From assembly GCA_032358255.1 (NCBI GenBank), contig JAULBX010025752.1:1-56577 (forward strand): DNA of 56,577 nucleotides. The letters are read 5' to 3'. Shown here piece by piece: positions 10,299 through 22,596 of the stretch; within the stretch, counting starts at the first letter, position 1, and every line of letters starts with the position of its first letter. The position numbers and the translations under genes were made by a program. The notes below the pieces were generated by a model, which was not told where the DNA came from, did not search any database, and saw only the letters and a list, made by a program, of their open reading frames with translations. The DNA comes from Heterotrichella gracilis (taxonomy: Eukaryota > Sar > Xanthophyceae > Tribonematales > Xanthonemataceae).

Positions 10299-11665
10299 GA
10301 TATGATTCAATAGCTACTTGTTCCAATGTGAGCTGCCACAGCTTTTTGTGCAGATGACCTTGAATTTACATACATAATGATTTCTACAGTAATGTGTGCA
10401 ATTGACGCTTTGAATTATATGCTAGGTTTGTGCCAAGCGCACATTATGCAGCCCTATAAATTTTCTGAGCAATGAGATAGCCTGCCATTATCCACAATGG
10501 CAACCTGGCATGGCTTGCAGTGCGGGCTGCCATAGTATGTATTACCTTGTGTGCAATAGCCGGGTTTTCATTGGACAATTATTGCAATTTGACATTCACA
10601 GTACAGTACAAGCGACTTGTCCTATTTTGGATGCGTGGATCCACTTGGGTATAGAAAAGCCAGTGAACACAATATCAAAACAAGGGTTTTTGGTATGCGA
10701 TTACAGTTTGTCAAATGAGACAAAGCCTGTCTTTATTTCACCATTACCTGTAAAATACTTAAGGTGATTCATAATTAAATCCTTTCAGTGCACTGCAGTG
10801 TACAGGTACTCTACGAGTGCTCAGCATGCTGTTAGTCTCCCGAGTGATGTGTGCGCGGACTGTACAGCGGCACATGCGTAACTGCTGTGCCGCCTTATTT
10901 ACGCGTCTATTTATTTTCTGTTACAGAAATGTGGCAGTGAAGCTCAAAACCAACGGTATTGTGTAACCATTTTTTGGGTTCAACTGTAAAACCACATCTA
11001 AAATCTCTAGAGCTACACTTGTGTCATTTTGTTGAGTTATTCACAGTTGCAACCTGTGAGTGCCAAACGCAGACCGTCTGACATATGTTCGCCTGGCTGC
11101 AAGTCCTAGGCAGTGCTCGCAAAGTCATTATTTGCAAATGGCAAACCCCTTGCTGGCATGCACAACTCCTGAATGACTTGGGTTTGCACCCCAGTGGTGT
11201 GCATTGCTGATGCAACTAATGCCGGTGCAGCTTTTCTACTGGTCAATCCACCTGCCATATGCAGCTATTGATGCAGAAAGAATGCGTCTGCAACAGGCCT
11301 GAATATCACTGCCAAACAATTGCAATAAAAGATCACTCAGCTCGTACAAAGCTGCCAATTTAATCTTCAGAGCTTGTCCCGGCTCAGAATGGGCTGCCAG
11401 CCGATTGCAAAACATGCGCATACCAGCCGCAAATCACCCGCCTTGAGGGTATGCTCACCCGTAGTTCCCCGTTGTGTCAATACAAAAGTTCTGCTCTGCT
11501 GCAGGCATGGTGCGCGGCGGTGCCCCCCCGCAGCACAACGCACCACCACCCGCAGCAGCTTGGAATGCTGAAAGGAGCATCTATACTCCGACGTTGTCAA
11601 TCACACCCACCCCAGGGCCTCTGTGCGGCCGCATGCCCTCCACCCTGTGCACTGCCCTCCCAGCA
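10299..11665. other. intergenic sequence, no gene recognised
   Basis: AT-richer than its surroundings, with no exon chain or RNA gene seen. It contains the 3' flank of the DUF2237 gene, which ends at 11666 on the minus strand. Confidence 0.5.
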
Positions 11666-12514
11666 TCACAACCCAGCGGCGTGTGCGTGCAGTGTTGCCA
11701 TGTCGATGAAGTCCAAGGTGTGCGCATGAGTGGCTTCCAACACCACTGGGGGTGCCGTCCCCGCCATCTGCGCCTCCTTCCATCTCAAGGCGCACAGGCA
11801 CCAGCCGTCCCCAGGCTTTAGACCTGGGAAGCGGTACGCTGGCATGGGGGTTGACAGGTCGTTCCCCCTGCTTTTTGTGTACTCCAAAAACTCCTCTGTC
11901 ACCCTGGCGCACACGGTGTGGGTGCCGGAGTCTGAGGGGCCAGTCTCGCAGCTCCCGTTGCGGAAGAAACCTGCGGCGGCACCGTGGAAGCACAGGGTTC
12001 AAAAGGCGGTCGAACACAGGAAGATGCTTTTCAAAGTAGGGGCAGCGTCATTCATGGCAATGAGTGGCTGTGAGCGAGCTGAAGCGTGTATGGTGAAACG
12101 GACAGATGCTGCCAATTGAATTGTTGTGACCGTCTGAAAAGGTTTGATCATAAACCCTTTGGACCGTTTGAAGTGGTAAGACGTCCAATGATGGCATCAA
12201 GCTTCGAATCAAGCCATAGATGCCATGCATGCATGCATTCAGCGAGGCACCATCACAGGTCGATTGGGCTCACCTGTCTGCGGATCGAGCGAGCATATCT
12301 GAAGATCTTCACCCAAAACGTTTTTGGAACCTTGCGTGACCGTGGATACCCCCTTGGCACCGTTCATGCTCTTCATCTTCAAACCGGGCGCGCGGGCAGC
12401 TCCGGTCGAGCGGGTGTGCGAGTGTAGTGCCTGCGTGCGCGTGACCCAGCACCCAGCAGTGATCACGACCGTGGCAACCAGCGCGTTTCTCGTGCTAAAC
12501 GTCAGAGCAGACAT
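11666..12514 (-). CDS. DUF2237 family protein with N-terminal hydrophobic segment
   Basis: Two exons: 12274-12514 and 11666-11970 (546 nt, 181 residues). The N-terminus MSALTFSTRNALVATVVITA is hydrophobic and could be a signal anchor or organelle presequence. The conserved domain starts near residue 63 with NVLGEDLQICSLDPQTG, which the intron (phase 1) splits inside the Gly codon. It continues FFRNGSCETGPSDSGTHTVC, RGNDLSTPMPAYRFPGLKPG, DGWCLCALRW and PPVVLEATHAHTLDF. These are the hallmark blocks of DUF2237, a small domain of about 110-120 residues common in bacteria and found in plants and algae. Its conserved Cys residues suggest metal or redox chemistry, but its function is not established. 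The protein ends shortly after the domain, as is usual. The match is clear; the N-terminal exon limit is the least certain part. Confidence 0.87.
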
Positions 12515-13360
12515 CGTTGGTGAGGAGTCGTTGGTCGACCTGGGGTCGATGGTTCAACCTCAGCCACAGGTGGTAACTGGGCCACAAATAGGGTGTGGCC
12601 CTGTGTATACGCGGTGTTTCGGGAATAGCTGCTCGACGGTGCTATGTGGAAGCTCTGGGTGAAGAGCTTCCCTTTAGCAGGGGTGGGGAGGTACTAGCGT
12701 GCTTAACTGTGCAGCACGCATGCGCCTGGTTTGTGGTTGGTTGGCAGAAAGCTTCCACGGGGGAGAATAATAGGAACATGAAACGGCGGAGGAAGATACA
12801 CGTGGCACTGTTACAAGAGAGAGGGTGAGTCATGACCCGCGGGCAGCAGGCTTTGGAGACGGTTCACCTGCACCAAGCGGCAAGGCGGGTAGGTGGGAGG
12901 CAGTCCTGGCTGAATTGGCACCAGATTCAACAGCACCCAGGGGTGTCAAGGCAAGTATGTGTCTCCTTCAATTACAGAAAAAAGAATCTGCATAGCAGCA
13001 ACGCATAGCCCCCTTTGGCAAGTCACAGCCTCAACGCCAGTGGCATCACCATACACCACCAGCGCTATCGCACTGGAGTAAAATACCCCATCCCCCCAAC
13101 CCCCACCCACTCAAACTGAACGTATACAGGTGTCACGCTGCGGGTACTCTGGAGCCTGGTCCACATGACCCCATATTGCAGCTGTGGCTGCGGGTCCTGA
13201 CTGCCACCCACCAAGCTGTTCACGCCATCTCAGCTGCTGTCCCAAACCTCAGCACCTGTCACCACCTTTCCCAGACCCTGCTTCAAACTTGGAGGGCCCG
13301 GGGTCCGGAGCCAGAAGGATTTCAGCCAAACCGCTGAAATGAAATTGTGAAATTCTCATC
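12515..13360. other. intergenic: DUF2237 promoter side and F-box gene 3' side
   Basis: Lies between the DUF2237 start and the stop codon of the F-box gene, both on the minus strand. No further exon was recognised. No convincing TATA box or polyadenylation signal could be assigned. Confidence 0.45.
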
Positions 13361-16300
13361 TTATTCCAGGCCCCCTACGCCATTTGGCGGCAGCGCCCCT
13401 GGCTGCACCTCCTGACTCCCCCCCTCCGAGCTGTCCTCCCCATCCCAGCTGCTGTCCTCCGAGGTGTGGTAATCACTCCCCCACAGCCGGGGACCGCCCG
13501 AATCCCCAGACCCGTACCCCTCCGAATCCGAACCCCCGGGACCCGAATCATCATCATCGTCCCCAGATTCCGACCAGTCGCTGGCGCTGTGGAAGCTCGA
13601 GCCAGACGAAACCTCGTCCGAGCTGGCTGAGCTGAACTCGCCGTCCTCGTCATCGTCCTCGAGCCCCTCGTCTGAGTCGAGGTCCGAGTCGCCCACCATC
13701 TCCCACTCCCAGGCCCCGTGGTGGCGCCCGTACATGTCGTTGGCCATGCGCCGCACCTGGGGGGGGCACACATGCATATGTCAGCATTTATTATATTTGA
13801 TTATATTGAATTATTTGTCAGCGTGCCTGTACCGCGCCTGGGGGGAGGCACGCATTGCACATGTCAGCATAGCGCACACATGCATATGGTAATTGTGAAA
13901 TCTATGCATGTGAATAAAAGAAAAAGGTGTACTTTTCTAATTTGTGAAACAGATTTATTGACATGCAGACATTGGCTATATGCATGTAGGGGAGGCATGC
14001 ATGCAGGTCATGGCACATGCATATATCCACAACCTTACATCTTAAACTACGGAAAGTTCAGATCATCAAAAATGGGCCATCTACTACTTCAGCAACCACA
14101 TGACTTGCCGCCGCCCCACCACGCACCGTGCGCCTTGTCTCTGCCTGCCCCCTGGTCTCATCTGCATCCCTCCTGCGTGCCGCATGTCGGATGTGGTTGC
14201 CCATGATGGTCAGGCACAGCCGTGGGTGGCCAGCACCCTCCGCATCCCTCCGCCCCCGCCGCTGCAGCAGGTGCTCAGGGGGGATGGCGGAGCCCTGAGG
14301 AAGGGGGGGGGGATGGCGTGGGTGGTGGTAATGGTGGTGGTGGTGGTGGTGGTGGTCGTGGGGTGGTGGTGGTGGTTAGGGTTATGGTGGTGGTGGTGGT
14401 GATGGTGGTGGTGGTGGGTGTCACATGCGTACCTAGCTGCCAAGTGCATGTGCGACTTTCATCTCATGGGAAATCAGAGATGCGAATGGGGATGCCATGC
14501 CCTGTATGCCCTGATACTTTGCCCCATGCCACCGCCGTCCAACCCCCAAACCTCCACACACCTGCTCCCGCTGCGCCGCGTGTGCATGTGGCCGCAGCAC
14601 CAGCGGTGGCAATCCCCCCTGTACCGCCCCTCCCGGCGCCGCCGCTGCCGGTGGTGGTGGTGGTGTGGGTGGTGGGGGCTGGGGCGCCGCCTGTCCCACC
14701 GGGGGTATGGGTGCGCCTGGTGCTGACTCTGGTAGTATGCGCTCTATTCGGCAGTGTGGGTCGTCCATGAGCTCAACAGTCTGGTGCTGCGGGGCAAACA
14801 ACATGATGTAAATAATCCATTATAAATTGTGTATGGAATAAGTAAGATTGAATAACATGCTGCGGGGGCAATGAAACAATAAATAACCCAACAGTGCGGT
14901 TATATAGTAAATAATAACATGAAGCTCCACGGGGGCTGCATGTACGGATGAACAATTGAAGAATATACTGGAAAAAGATGCAGAAGATGGGACAACATCT
15001 TGGAAAAAATGCAAAGAAATTGTCTACAATTAACCACCCGGGATAATTTCTTCTGGACCCAAAGGGCAGGAGGTGATGACAATGAGGGGGTTGATTACAA
15101 GAGAGTGAGTTAGAGGGCGGGGAGGAGGGGGGCAGTGGCAACATGTGGCTTGTGTCACTTCAGTCGTTCATTTGGGCCCAACATGTGTCTTTTGCCTTCA
15201 TCTCGACGCGGGGCGGGGTAGAGGACCCATTCCCCTCATTATCTAACGCCCGTGCCACATAGAGATGAAAGCCAAGGACACATGACAGGCCCAAATGATC
15301 AGCTGGAGTGACACCAACCCCACGTTGCCACTGCCCCCTCCCCACCCCCCATGTGCACACATCCACATCCCCTTCCACGTCCTGCGTCCCCACCCCACCA
15401 CCCCACCTCCTCTCTACACCCTCTCTACGCCTCCCCTCTACGTCCTTCCCAGCAAAATGTGCATGTCGCTCAAGTTGCCCCACAGCATCTCAAATTATCC
15501 AACCACCCCCTGCTCCTCGATATACGTATGACAGACATAGAAAGACCCAACCAACCACCAGGTTGGAGTATCACAACATCGTGACCAAAAAGGTCACCGC
15601 CTGACCCCCCCGCAACCTACCCACTCACCCACCCTCCATATTCCACACACCCCCACCCTGCCTGGATGAGCACGCCACCAATCTGCCACCAACCCCCCAC
15701 CCACCCACCTCCTCAGTGTACACATCCACATCCTTGCCAGCGTGGATGTGCATGTCGCTCAGATTCCCCCACAGCACATTGTCCCTGATCACCCCATGCC
15801 CCTCGATGTACAGCCCCTGCTCATTGAAGCTGATGTCGCAGCTGGTGATGTCCACGCGCGCATCCATCTGCGCATCCACAGCCATGGCGCACCCACTGAT
15901 GCTGCACCCGTGCATGACAAGGCTGCCGGTCTCGATGGCGAGGGCGGGGTCGGGTTTTTCCACCCCGTGCAGGTTGCAGTAGCGCAGGGAGAGGGTGGTG
16001 TGGGGGCCCTGAGGGGGTGTGAAGAGGGTGGGTAAAATAGTGTGGGGGATTTTCATTTGAAAAGAAACGACCACACTTTGTGTTACTGCATGGATTTAGG
16101 GTTTACTGCTTTGGCGCAGGGCGCATACCCTGCTGTAAGGCAGGACGATCTCCCAGACCCGGCATCTCGCAGTGATCAAACGTCTTGAGGTCTCATCAGG
16201 GTTTGGCATACGCCTTGTACCCTGCTGTGTGGCAGGATGAGCCCCGCCCGCACGCCAATCACACAGCTTAGGGTTTAGGGTTTGGGGTTTAGGATATGCC

Positions 16301-18125
16301 TCGTACCCTGCTGTGTGGCAGGATGAGCCCCGCCCGCCCGCCGATCTCGCAGTCTTCAAAGGCCATGTGCTCGCAGTCAGGCCCAAAGCCACAGATGCTG
16401 CGGTCCGCACAGGGCACCACGGTGCGGAGCACAATGCCGCGGAACAAAACCCTGCGCAAGGGTAAACGGCTGGGCTTCAGACCCCATGGACCAGCAGGGC
16501 TTGGGCCCTAAGACACGGCTGGCTCAGATCCCATGGGGTAAAGGTTTGGTGGCTCAAGCTTGCCTCACATCCTACATGTGGCAAGCTTAGGGTTTCAGGG
16601 TTTAGGGTAAACCCTAAACCCTAAAACCCTTACCTAAGGGTTTGCACCCGCCACAGCATCAGCATGCACGGCGGAGGGGGCTTGCCAACCATGGCCCGCA
16701 GGCGCACTTTGCACCCACACGCGTCCCCCTCCTATGCAATTGTTGATTGCCGCCAATGCAGGCGATTGCCCCCGCAGTGCGTGCATACGCGTGCCTTCCC
16801 CTTGCATACTGCATGCACGCAAACGATTGCCTGCGCCCTCACCTTGCGTTGCACATCGCCACCATGGACCTCCTGGCCTGCAGCACCACCCCCCGCCGCT
16901 GGACACCGCCCTCTCCTCCCAATGCAGTGCCAACCACCTTGAGCGGCTTGTCAATGTACAAAAGCTCCTGTACAGGGAATTTAGGGTTCAGGGTTTAGGG
17001 TTTAGTCCCGATGTGCACCATCCATGGGCACCACGTGGAGTGTGTGATGGGGTAAAGACATAGCAAACTTTATGTTGGTCAGTGGGACCTGGAGGCAGCT
17101 GCGCACTAGGGATTCTAGTAAACCTCCTGTACACAGGACTACTTATATGGTGACAATTGTTGTGCGCGCCTATCCGACGCTATGCATTCCAATTCCAGTG
17201 TCATGCATGCGTACTCCAATACCAGTACAATGTCTCCCCCTTGAGGAGCGGCACCTCGCCTGGCTGTGCCACGTTAGTGCTCATGAAGTGGCAACAAGTG
17301 GTGGCCGTGTGTTCGCAACATGGAAGGGGAAACTGACCTGGTACAGTCCGGTCAACAAGAGTAACCAGTAATCTCTGGTTACTTATGAGCAGTAACCAGA
17401 GAGCGACACAAGTCACGCTGCTCACCTGGCGATGCTGTTTGAATACCCCCCCAGCCCCGCGCAACAATAAACATACCAACATGCAAGGGGGCAAACTGAC
17501 CTGATAGAGGCCGGGCGGGATCACGATTGTGTCGCCTGCAGCAGCGCCATTGACTGCTTCCATAATGGTGCCTGTGACGTGGGTGGTGAAGGAGGGGTCC
17601 TCGCCCACGCCCTTCCAGCGCTTGCACACTGCATATGCATGCATATGTCAGAGGGGAGTTAAACTGATGGGCGATCTCCCCCCGCAGTCCTACCGAGCAC
17701 TTCAAGATTAAACCTGGTTTCTAAACTCGAGGTGGCATAAACAGGGCAACTTGCGGCCATCCTGGATATATGCAAGGAAGCGCAAAAAAACCGGCCCTTG
17801 TTTCGGAGGTTGCGCACGCCATGCCAACAACCCCCGGATAAGGCACACGATAACAACGAGGCTCACCTTGCTGCGCTGCCAGGCGGTGTATCCCCAGGAA
17901 CCCAAACACCCGCAGCAGCGCTGCATCAGGCAGGTCGTTGAGGGTGGTCTCTGGCCGCGGCGGACCTTCCACCGGGGGTGCGGGCTGCGGCTGGCTGCCC
18001 CGCGCCTTTTTGCGCTTGCGCTCGCTCTTGTGCTTCTGCTTTGGCTTCTTCACATGGCCTGCGTCGGCAGTTGCGGGCCCCTCCCTGGCCGCCTTTTCCC
18101 TGCGCCACTTGTCGCGCTTGGCCAT
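13361..18125 (-). CDS. F-box protein with right-handed beta-helix repeats (FBXO11-like)
   Basis: Eight exons in transcript order: 17867-18125, 17501-17628, 16843-16967, 16307-16451, 15709-16008, 14562-14786, 14127-14261, 13361-13756 (1713 nt, 570 residues). Residues 1-55 are very basic (a likely nuclear localisation region). The F-box is at about 60-95: LNDLPDAALLRVFGFLGIHR then VCKRWK across the first intron. Next comes a beta-helix of the pectin-lyase/PbH1 type: TIMEAVNGAAAGDTIVIPPG, YIDKPLKVVGTALGG, SICGFGPDCEHMAFEDCEIG, and SFNEQGLYIEGHGVIRDN with a GNLSDMHI turn. A Pro-rich linker and a long Asp/Glu/Ser tail follow. F-box proteins recruit substrates to SCF ubiquitin ligases, and the helix would bind the substrate. 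Exon 7 is the weakest (low complexity, chosen because both splice sites keep phase). The ATG at 18125 was preferred over one 58 codons upstream because it begins the conserved-looking basic region. Confidence 0.82.
14290..14418. repeat. (GGT)n-rich intronic low-complexity tract
   Basis: An almost uninterrupted run of ggt/ggtg words in the F-box gene intron between exons 6 and 7. On the sense strand it is CCA/CAC-rich and precedes the acceptor at 14262. It creates poly-His and poly-Val spurious ORFs. Confidence 0.8.
15450..15530 (-). repeat. degenerate copy of part of F-box gene exon 5
   Basis: Words atgtgcatgtcgctca, gccccacagca, and ctcctcgatatac match exon 5 (gatgtgcatgtcgctcag, ccccacagca, cccctcgatgtac at 15745-15810). 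The copy lies about 290 bp away in the following intron and has lost the frame. Confidence 0.65.
16120..16345 (-). repeat. three copies of the donor edge of F-box gene exon 4
   Basis: The words taccctgctgtgtggcagga followed by tgagccccgcccgc occur at about 16216 and 16305, with a poorer copy at about 16127. The copy at 16305 is the real exon 4 end (donor at 16306); the other two lie within the next intron. Confidence 0.75.
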
Positions 18126-18972
18126 GCCTGCAGCTCTCCGGAAAGGCTGCCCAACAAAGGTAGGCAGGGGAAGGGCTGGGGGCCGTTGATACAACAACGC
18201 TTGTATGGGATGCAAGGGTGGACAAGGCTGTAGGCAAGGAGAGCAGAGAGTGTTCCTGCATGCATATAAAGAACTGGGAACCAATGTTTTGGGTGCCAAG
18301 GGGAGCGTTGTATGTTCAAGACGGAGATATTAATTCCTTGGTATTTTCCTATATATAAATGGCTCCATGATTGACAGTTTTATAAATATCTTGCCAGATT
18401 AACCAACACACCAGTTTGTAGCAGCCAACGTGGGCAATATGGTGTCAAAGACAAACTCCCGTGTCAATCCCAAACTGTCGCATTCTGTGCGGTAGCGCCT
18501 CGCTTGCGGGCGTAGTGCCTGAAGACACCTCTTCTAAAAAAGCTGACGCTATGATGCCTCAAGCAACGAACAGGAACCCAAGAGGAGCCCAGCCTGGGAC
18601 TGGGATAACAATTACGATGAAATCTTTATCCACAACACCTCCCAGTCAACAACTACTAAAACCCGCAGACCTGGTCACCACCTGCAGACAAAACCCTAAA
18701 TAAACCCTCCACAGTGGGCACTGGCACCCAGCCCAGATGTGATTGTGTGCGTCCTTGCAGCAGTGCAACATTGCATGGGTGCAAGATACGCAGCCCACAC
18801 GGGGAGCGCCACCCCCTCCATATCTGGACCCACATGCTCAGTGTAGTGATCTCACTCCCCTCTCACCCACCCCACAGTAACCAATCCTCGCCAAAGTGAA
18901 CCCAGTCACTCATGCCTCTCACCCTGCCCCATGGATGACACCCCCTCCCCACCGCCACCCTCCACACACCAC
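18126..18972. other. intergenic between two minus-strand genes
   Basis: Upstream of the F-box gene start and downstream of the PLP-enzyme stop. No exon recognised; it should hold the F-box gene promoter. Confidence 0.45.
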
Positions 18973-21916
18973 TCACGCCCCATCGCTGGATGCCCCCGCC
19001 AGCGCCTGCACGGCCCCCACCAGCTCCCCAATCTCCTCTTCGGTGTTGTAGTAGTGCACCGATGCGCGCACCACAGTGCTCAGGCCTCGCTGGCTCATGT
19101 CCAACAGCGTGCCCCATGCGCCCGCCACGTGCACGCTGATGCCGCGCTTTGCCAGGGAGGAGCGCACCTCCTGGGCGCTGATGCCCTCCTGCAGGGTAAA
19201 GGTGGTCATTCCACATCACCATCAAAAATATGGCAATGGCAATGTAAGTGCACTTCCACTGTACATGGCAATGGCAATGGTAATTGCCTTATGCAACGGC
19301 AAATAATCACTAAGCAGGGTTAAGACTACAGACACAATTACCTTTGCAATGACAATTGCAATTTACTATCCGTATCAGATACATCTCCCATTACATTTGT
19401 AATAACCAAATGCAGGCACAATTGTGGTTGCGATAGCATACACTACAGGTACAGGTGCAGGTACCACAGGTGCCCTACCACAGTGAAGGTCACCAGGCCG
19501 CACAGCAGCGTCCCCTCATCTTGGATGGTCAGCCCTGGAATGGCTGACAGCTGCTGCCGCGCCCTGGCGGCAAGGTACCTGATGCGCTGCCAGATGGCGT
19601 CCATGCCCAGGCCCAAGGCGTAGTCTACGGCCACACCCAGCCCCACCTGCGCAAGCCACGTGAAGTAAAATTGTTGTAACATGGACACCCTCTAAAAAAG
19701 AAAAAACCTTCCTGTTTGATGGCTGCACGGATTTATGTGCGTGGCCCCACTGAACTTGGCCTTGCATTATACCAGGCATTTAAATTGGTAGGACACAGCA
19801 AACCGCAATTTGCACCCAGAAATTTCCCTCACCTTGGCCGCATAGCTCATCTCATAGCACTCGTACCGCTTGGCTGTGGGGCTCATCTTGTACTCTGCAT
19901 GCCCCGTCCACTCCGCACCTAAGCAGTCCAGAGCACCAGGCTCAAAGCACTCCAGCATCCGGCTGTGTAGGGGTGCACACAGCGTCAGCATTGCCTTCAG
20001 GGCAGGGTGGGGACCTTGATAACATAAAGGTGACTGGATGGACCGCTCGATATATACTGGGCGAAGAAAAGAAAAAAGACTTTTAACACTTTTTTCTCAT
20101 GAGAATTGTAACAAACGCAAAACCCATTCCCTACACCAGAATTGATATAATTATTACTGTTTCTCCAAAAAGGCATTGTGTGCCTTTGCATGCCAGTTCA
20201 CCTTGATGCGTACAGGAAGCCACAGCCCCTGGGTCCCCGGAGGTACTTCCTGCCAGTGCCAGACAGGAAGTCGCAGCCGATGCGCTGCACATCTAGGGGC
20301 ATCTGACCCACAGACTGACATGCGTCCAGTAGGAATGGGATGCCGTGCTTGCGAGTGATTGCGCCCACCCCCTCCACATCGTACACCTTGCCTGCAGGCG
20401 CCAAATTTTTATAGGGGCATATTTTCACAGGGGCCTATAGTTATAGGGGCCTACAAGGGTGGGTTGAGCTTGACCTGGCCAGGCGACTCACAGTCATCAA
20501 ATGCATGCTGGTTGTTGGTGGTGCTTATGCGAGGCTGGCTGCTAATTAATTGTATGCGGGAATGCGTGTCTGACTAATCCGCTGATGCTGATGGTTGTGA
20601 CGGATGTGCTGTGTACGTCACCCCATATGTGGCATGCAGCAAATGGGCGCTCCTTGGCAATGCCTGCTAGTGCGCACAAGGGCATGCCAACTATACGCGT
20701 TCAACACTGCTAAAAAGATATCCATGCAGTGACCGTCAATGCTGACACCCACCCACCGCAAACGGAATTGTGCGTGGGATTATCTGGCATCCAACCCCAA
20801 ACCCCTAAACCCTAGTTTAGGGTGTTACCTGAGGTTGTTGCCACGTGCGAAATCGCCACCAGCGCCACCTTTGGCTGCTGCACCAGGCGCTCGAGTACAT
20901 CCAGGTCAAGCTCGCCTTGCTCATCCTCTGGGCAAACGATGATTTCCAAACCATACCGTTTCCGCACCTACGTGCGCACAACCGATGGTGTGCTTAAAAT
21001 TGCCTGGCTTTTTATACAAAAACAGTACGGCTACGAGGGTTGGAGCAGACCAGGGATACGCCGGTGGGCATTTTGAATACACTGTGACTGTCACGTCTAG
21101 ACAAGAGAGCCGAACACCCTTTAGGTCCAACGGCCATGCCAGTGGTGGCGCGCACATGCAAATATGCTACCTGTAGGAAGTTGATGTAGTTGCTGGCGTA
21201 CTCGGCAGGCGCCGTCACGATGTGGTCGCCTTGCTTCCACGGCAACCCAAAGAAGGCCTGCTGCCACGCCACTGTGGCGCTGGACACCACCGCCACCTCA
21301 CCAGGGTCACAGTTGAGCAACTGCGCCAGAGCGTGATAGGGTCTGTCCAGCGCCTCTTTTTTCACAGCAGCGGCTTCATACCTGATTCATGAAATGACAT
21401 GTGTGATGACAGGGCCTTCACTGCTGGTTTTTCAGCTTGCCAGGGCATGTTGGCAAGAGGTAAATATTTGGCACAGCAGTGCATTGCCGTGCATTGGTGC
21501 AGCAAAGCATTGCAATGCGTTCATATGGCCGAGCATCGTGATCCATACCCTCCAAAGCTGCCCTCCAGCTCTAGGTAATCTATTGTGGCATCTAGAACCT
21601 GCCGCGTCGGTAAAGAGCTTCCTGCACAATAAGCAAGGCCAGGTGGGTACAGGGTACAATGTTTCCAGCTGAGTGGGGGTTAGAGGAACCCACAAGCACA
21701 AGACAGAGGACTTCATGTTTGCAAAAAACCTGCATTGTTGAAGTGGACAACGGTGGCGGTCCCCGGGGTGTGTTTCCTGCAACTGTCAACATCCAAGGTA
21801 GCGCTGGGACTTAGGGTTGGGTCCAGCGAGGAGAAGTCCCTTGTGCTGTGAAACTGCTGCAACTCCCCTACGCTCGTGCTCTTCTTCAGCTTCGAAAAGC
21901 TTGAGCTCCTCCTCAT
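18973..21916 (-). CDS. class V PLP-dependent aminotransferase-fold enzyme
   Basis: Eight exons in transcript order: 21730-21916, 21549-21621, 21171-21381, 20829-20967, 20202-20391, 19833-19962, 19479-19646, 18973-19188 (1314 nt, 437 residues). About 55 N-terminal residues rich in Ser, Lys and Arg precede VVHFNNAG, the usual start of the fold. Then come [24 protein letters not shown] and [22 protein letters not shown] has the PLP-pyridine Asp near 226. [13 protein letters not shown] has the Schiff-base Lys near 252. C-terminal blocks are [11 protein letters not shown] and [15 protein letters not shown]. This subgroup includes isopenicillin-N-epimerase-like and cysteine desulfurase-like enzymes and C-S lyases such as EgtE. 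The substrate cannot be read from sequence. The start was chosen at the only ATG that runs in frame into the fold; a weak transit peptide is possible. It is divergent from the TPR-J gene, 680 bp away. Confidence 0.87.
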
Positions 21917-22596
21917 TCTTGCCTGTGCAGTGGCTTTTTTAGCTGCAAGTGTAAAGTGTTCAAGGCAGGAAGAGTGCTATGTGGCCACGCCTTCTGGTCT
22001 AAAGAGTGAGTCAGCAGAAGTGGGAATGGTACGCAGACCCACCTTTCTAGTGTGTTGCAAATCGGCAGCAATAGTACTGTAGCTCCAGTGCCCTGTAGTG
22101 ATAGCCACCAAGGTCTGGCCATATGCATGCATGCATCTGTGCCCAAGGGGGTGGTATCATAGTGACTGGTAGTGCTCGACCTCATGGGAGCATGACCAGA
22201 CTTTCAAAGGGCAAGAAGCAAGTTGTCAATGCACAGGCAAGAAATTTTTCACAGCTCAAAGGCTTGCTTACAGGAGTACTATCGGCACCTGTCTCGCACA
22301 CCGTCAACACACGGCATGCACCCCATGTTGCCGGTTTGCCTGCTTTCAAACTGGCTCGCTTTTGCAGTGTCTATGCTGGTGCACACGAGCACTTTGAGCT
22401 TGTACCCATATAACCCAATATCAGTTTTATGGCTAGAGAGTCTGTTCACCATTCTTCGCTCCTCCCTCGGGGTTGACTGACTGATTATATACAAAAGCTG
22501 TTTGGCACACCCATTGCTTGCATGGCGTTCTGAGAGGCAGTGGCCACCAGCCTTGTTTGCAATTGGTCTACCAGATTGACAAGGACCCTGGAAGAT
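21917..22596. other. divergent promoter region between PLP enzyme and TPR-J gene
   Basis: A 680-bp spacer with the two start codons facing apart. It contains a tgcatgcatgc-type tract near 22122-22137. No exon or defined promoter element could be assigned. Confidence 0.5.

Noticed and set aside
10510..10767. Plus-strand ORF of 85 codons
   Set aside because: No family motif, codon pattern or splice context; AT-rich chance ORF.
13384..13635. Pro/Ser-rich plus-strand ORF
   Set aside because: Antisense shadow of the acidic last exon of the F-box gene.
14210..14449. Poly-His and poly-Val ORFs
   Set aside because: Products of the (GGT)n tract in the F-box gene intron; no conserved content.
16590..16640. 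Possible true telomere
   Set aside because: Only a few TTTAGGG-type units in both orientations inside a gene; interstitial, not a chromosome end.
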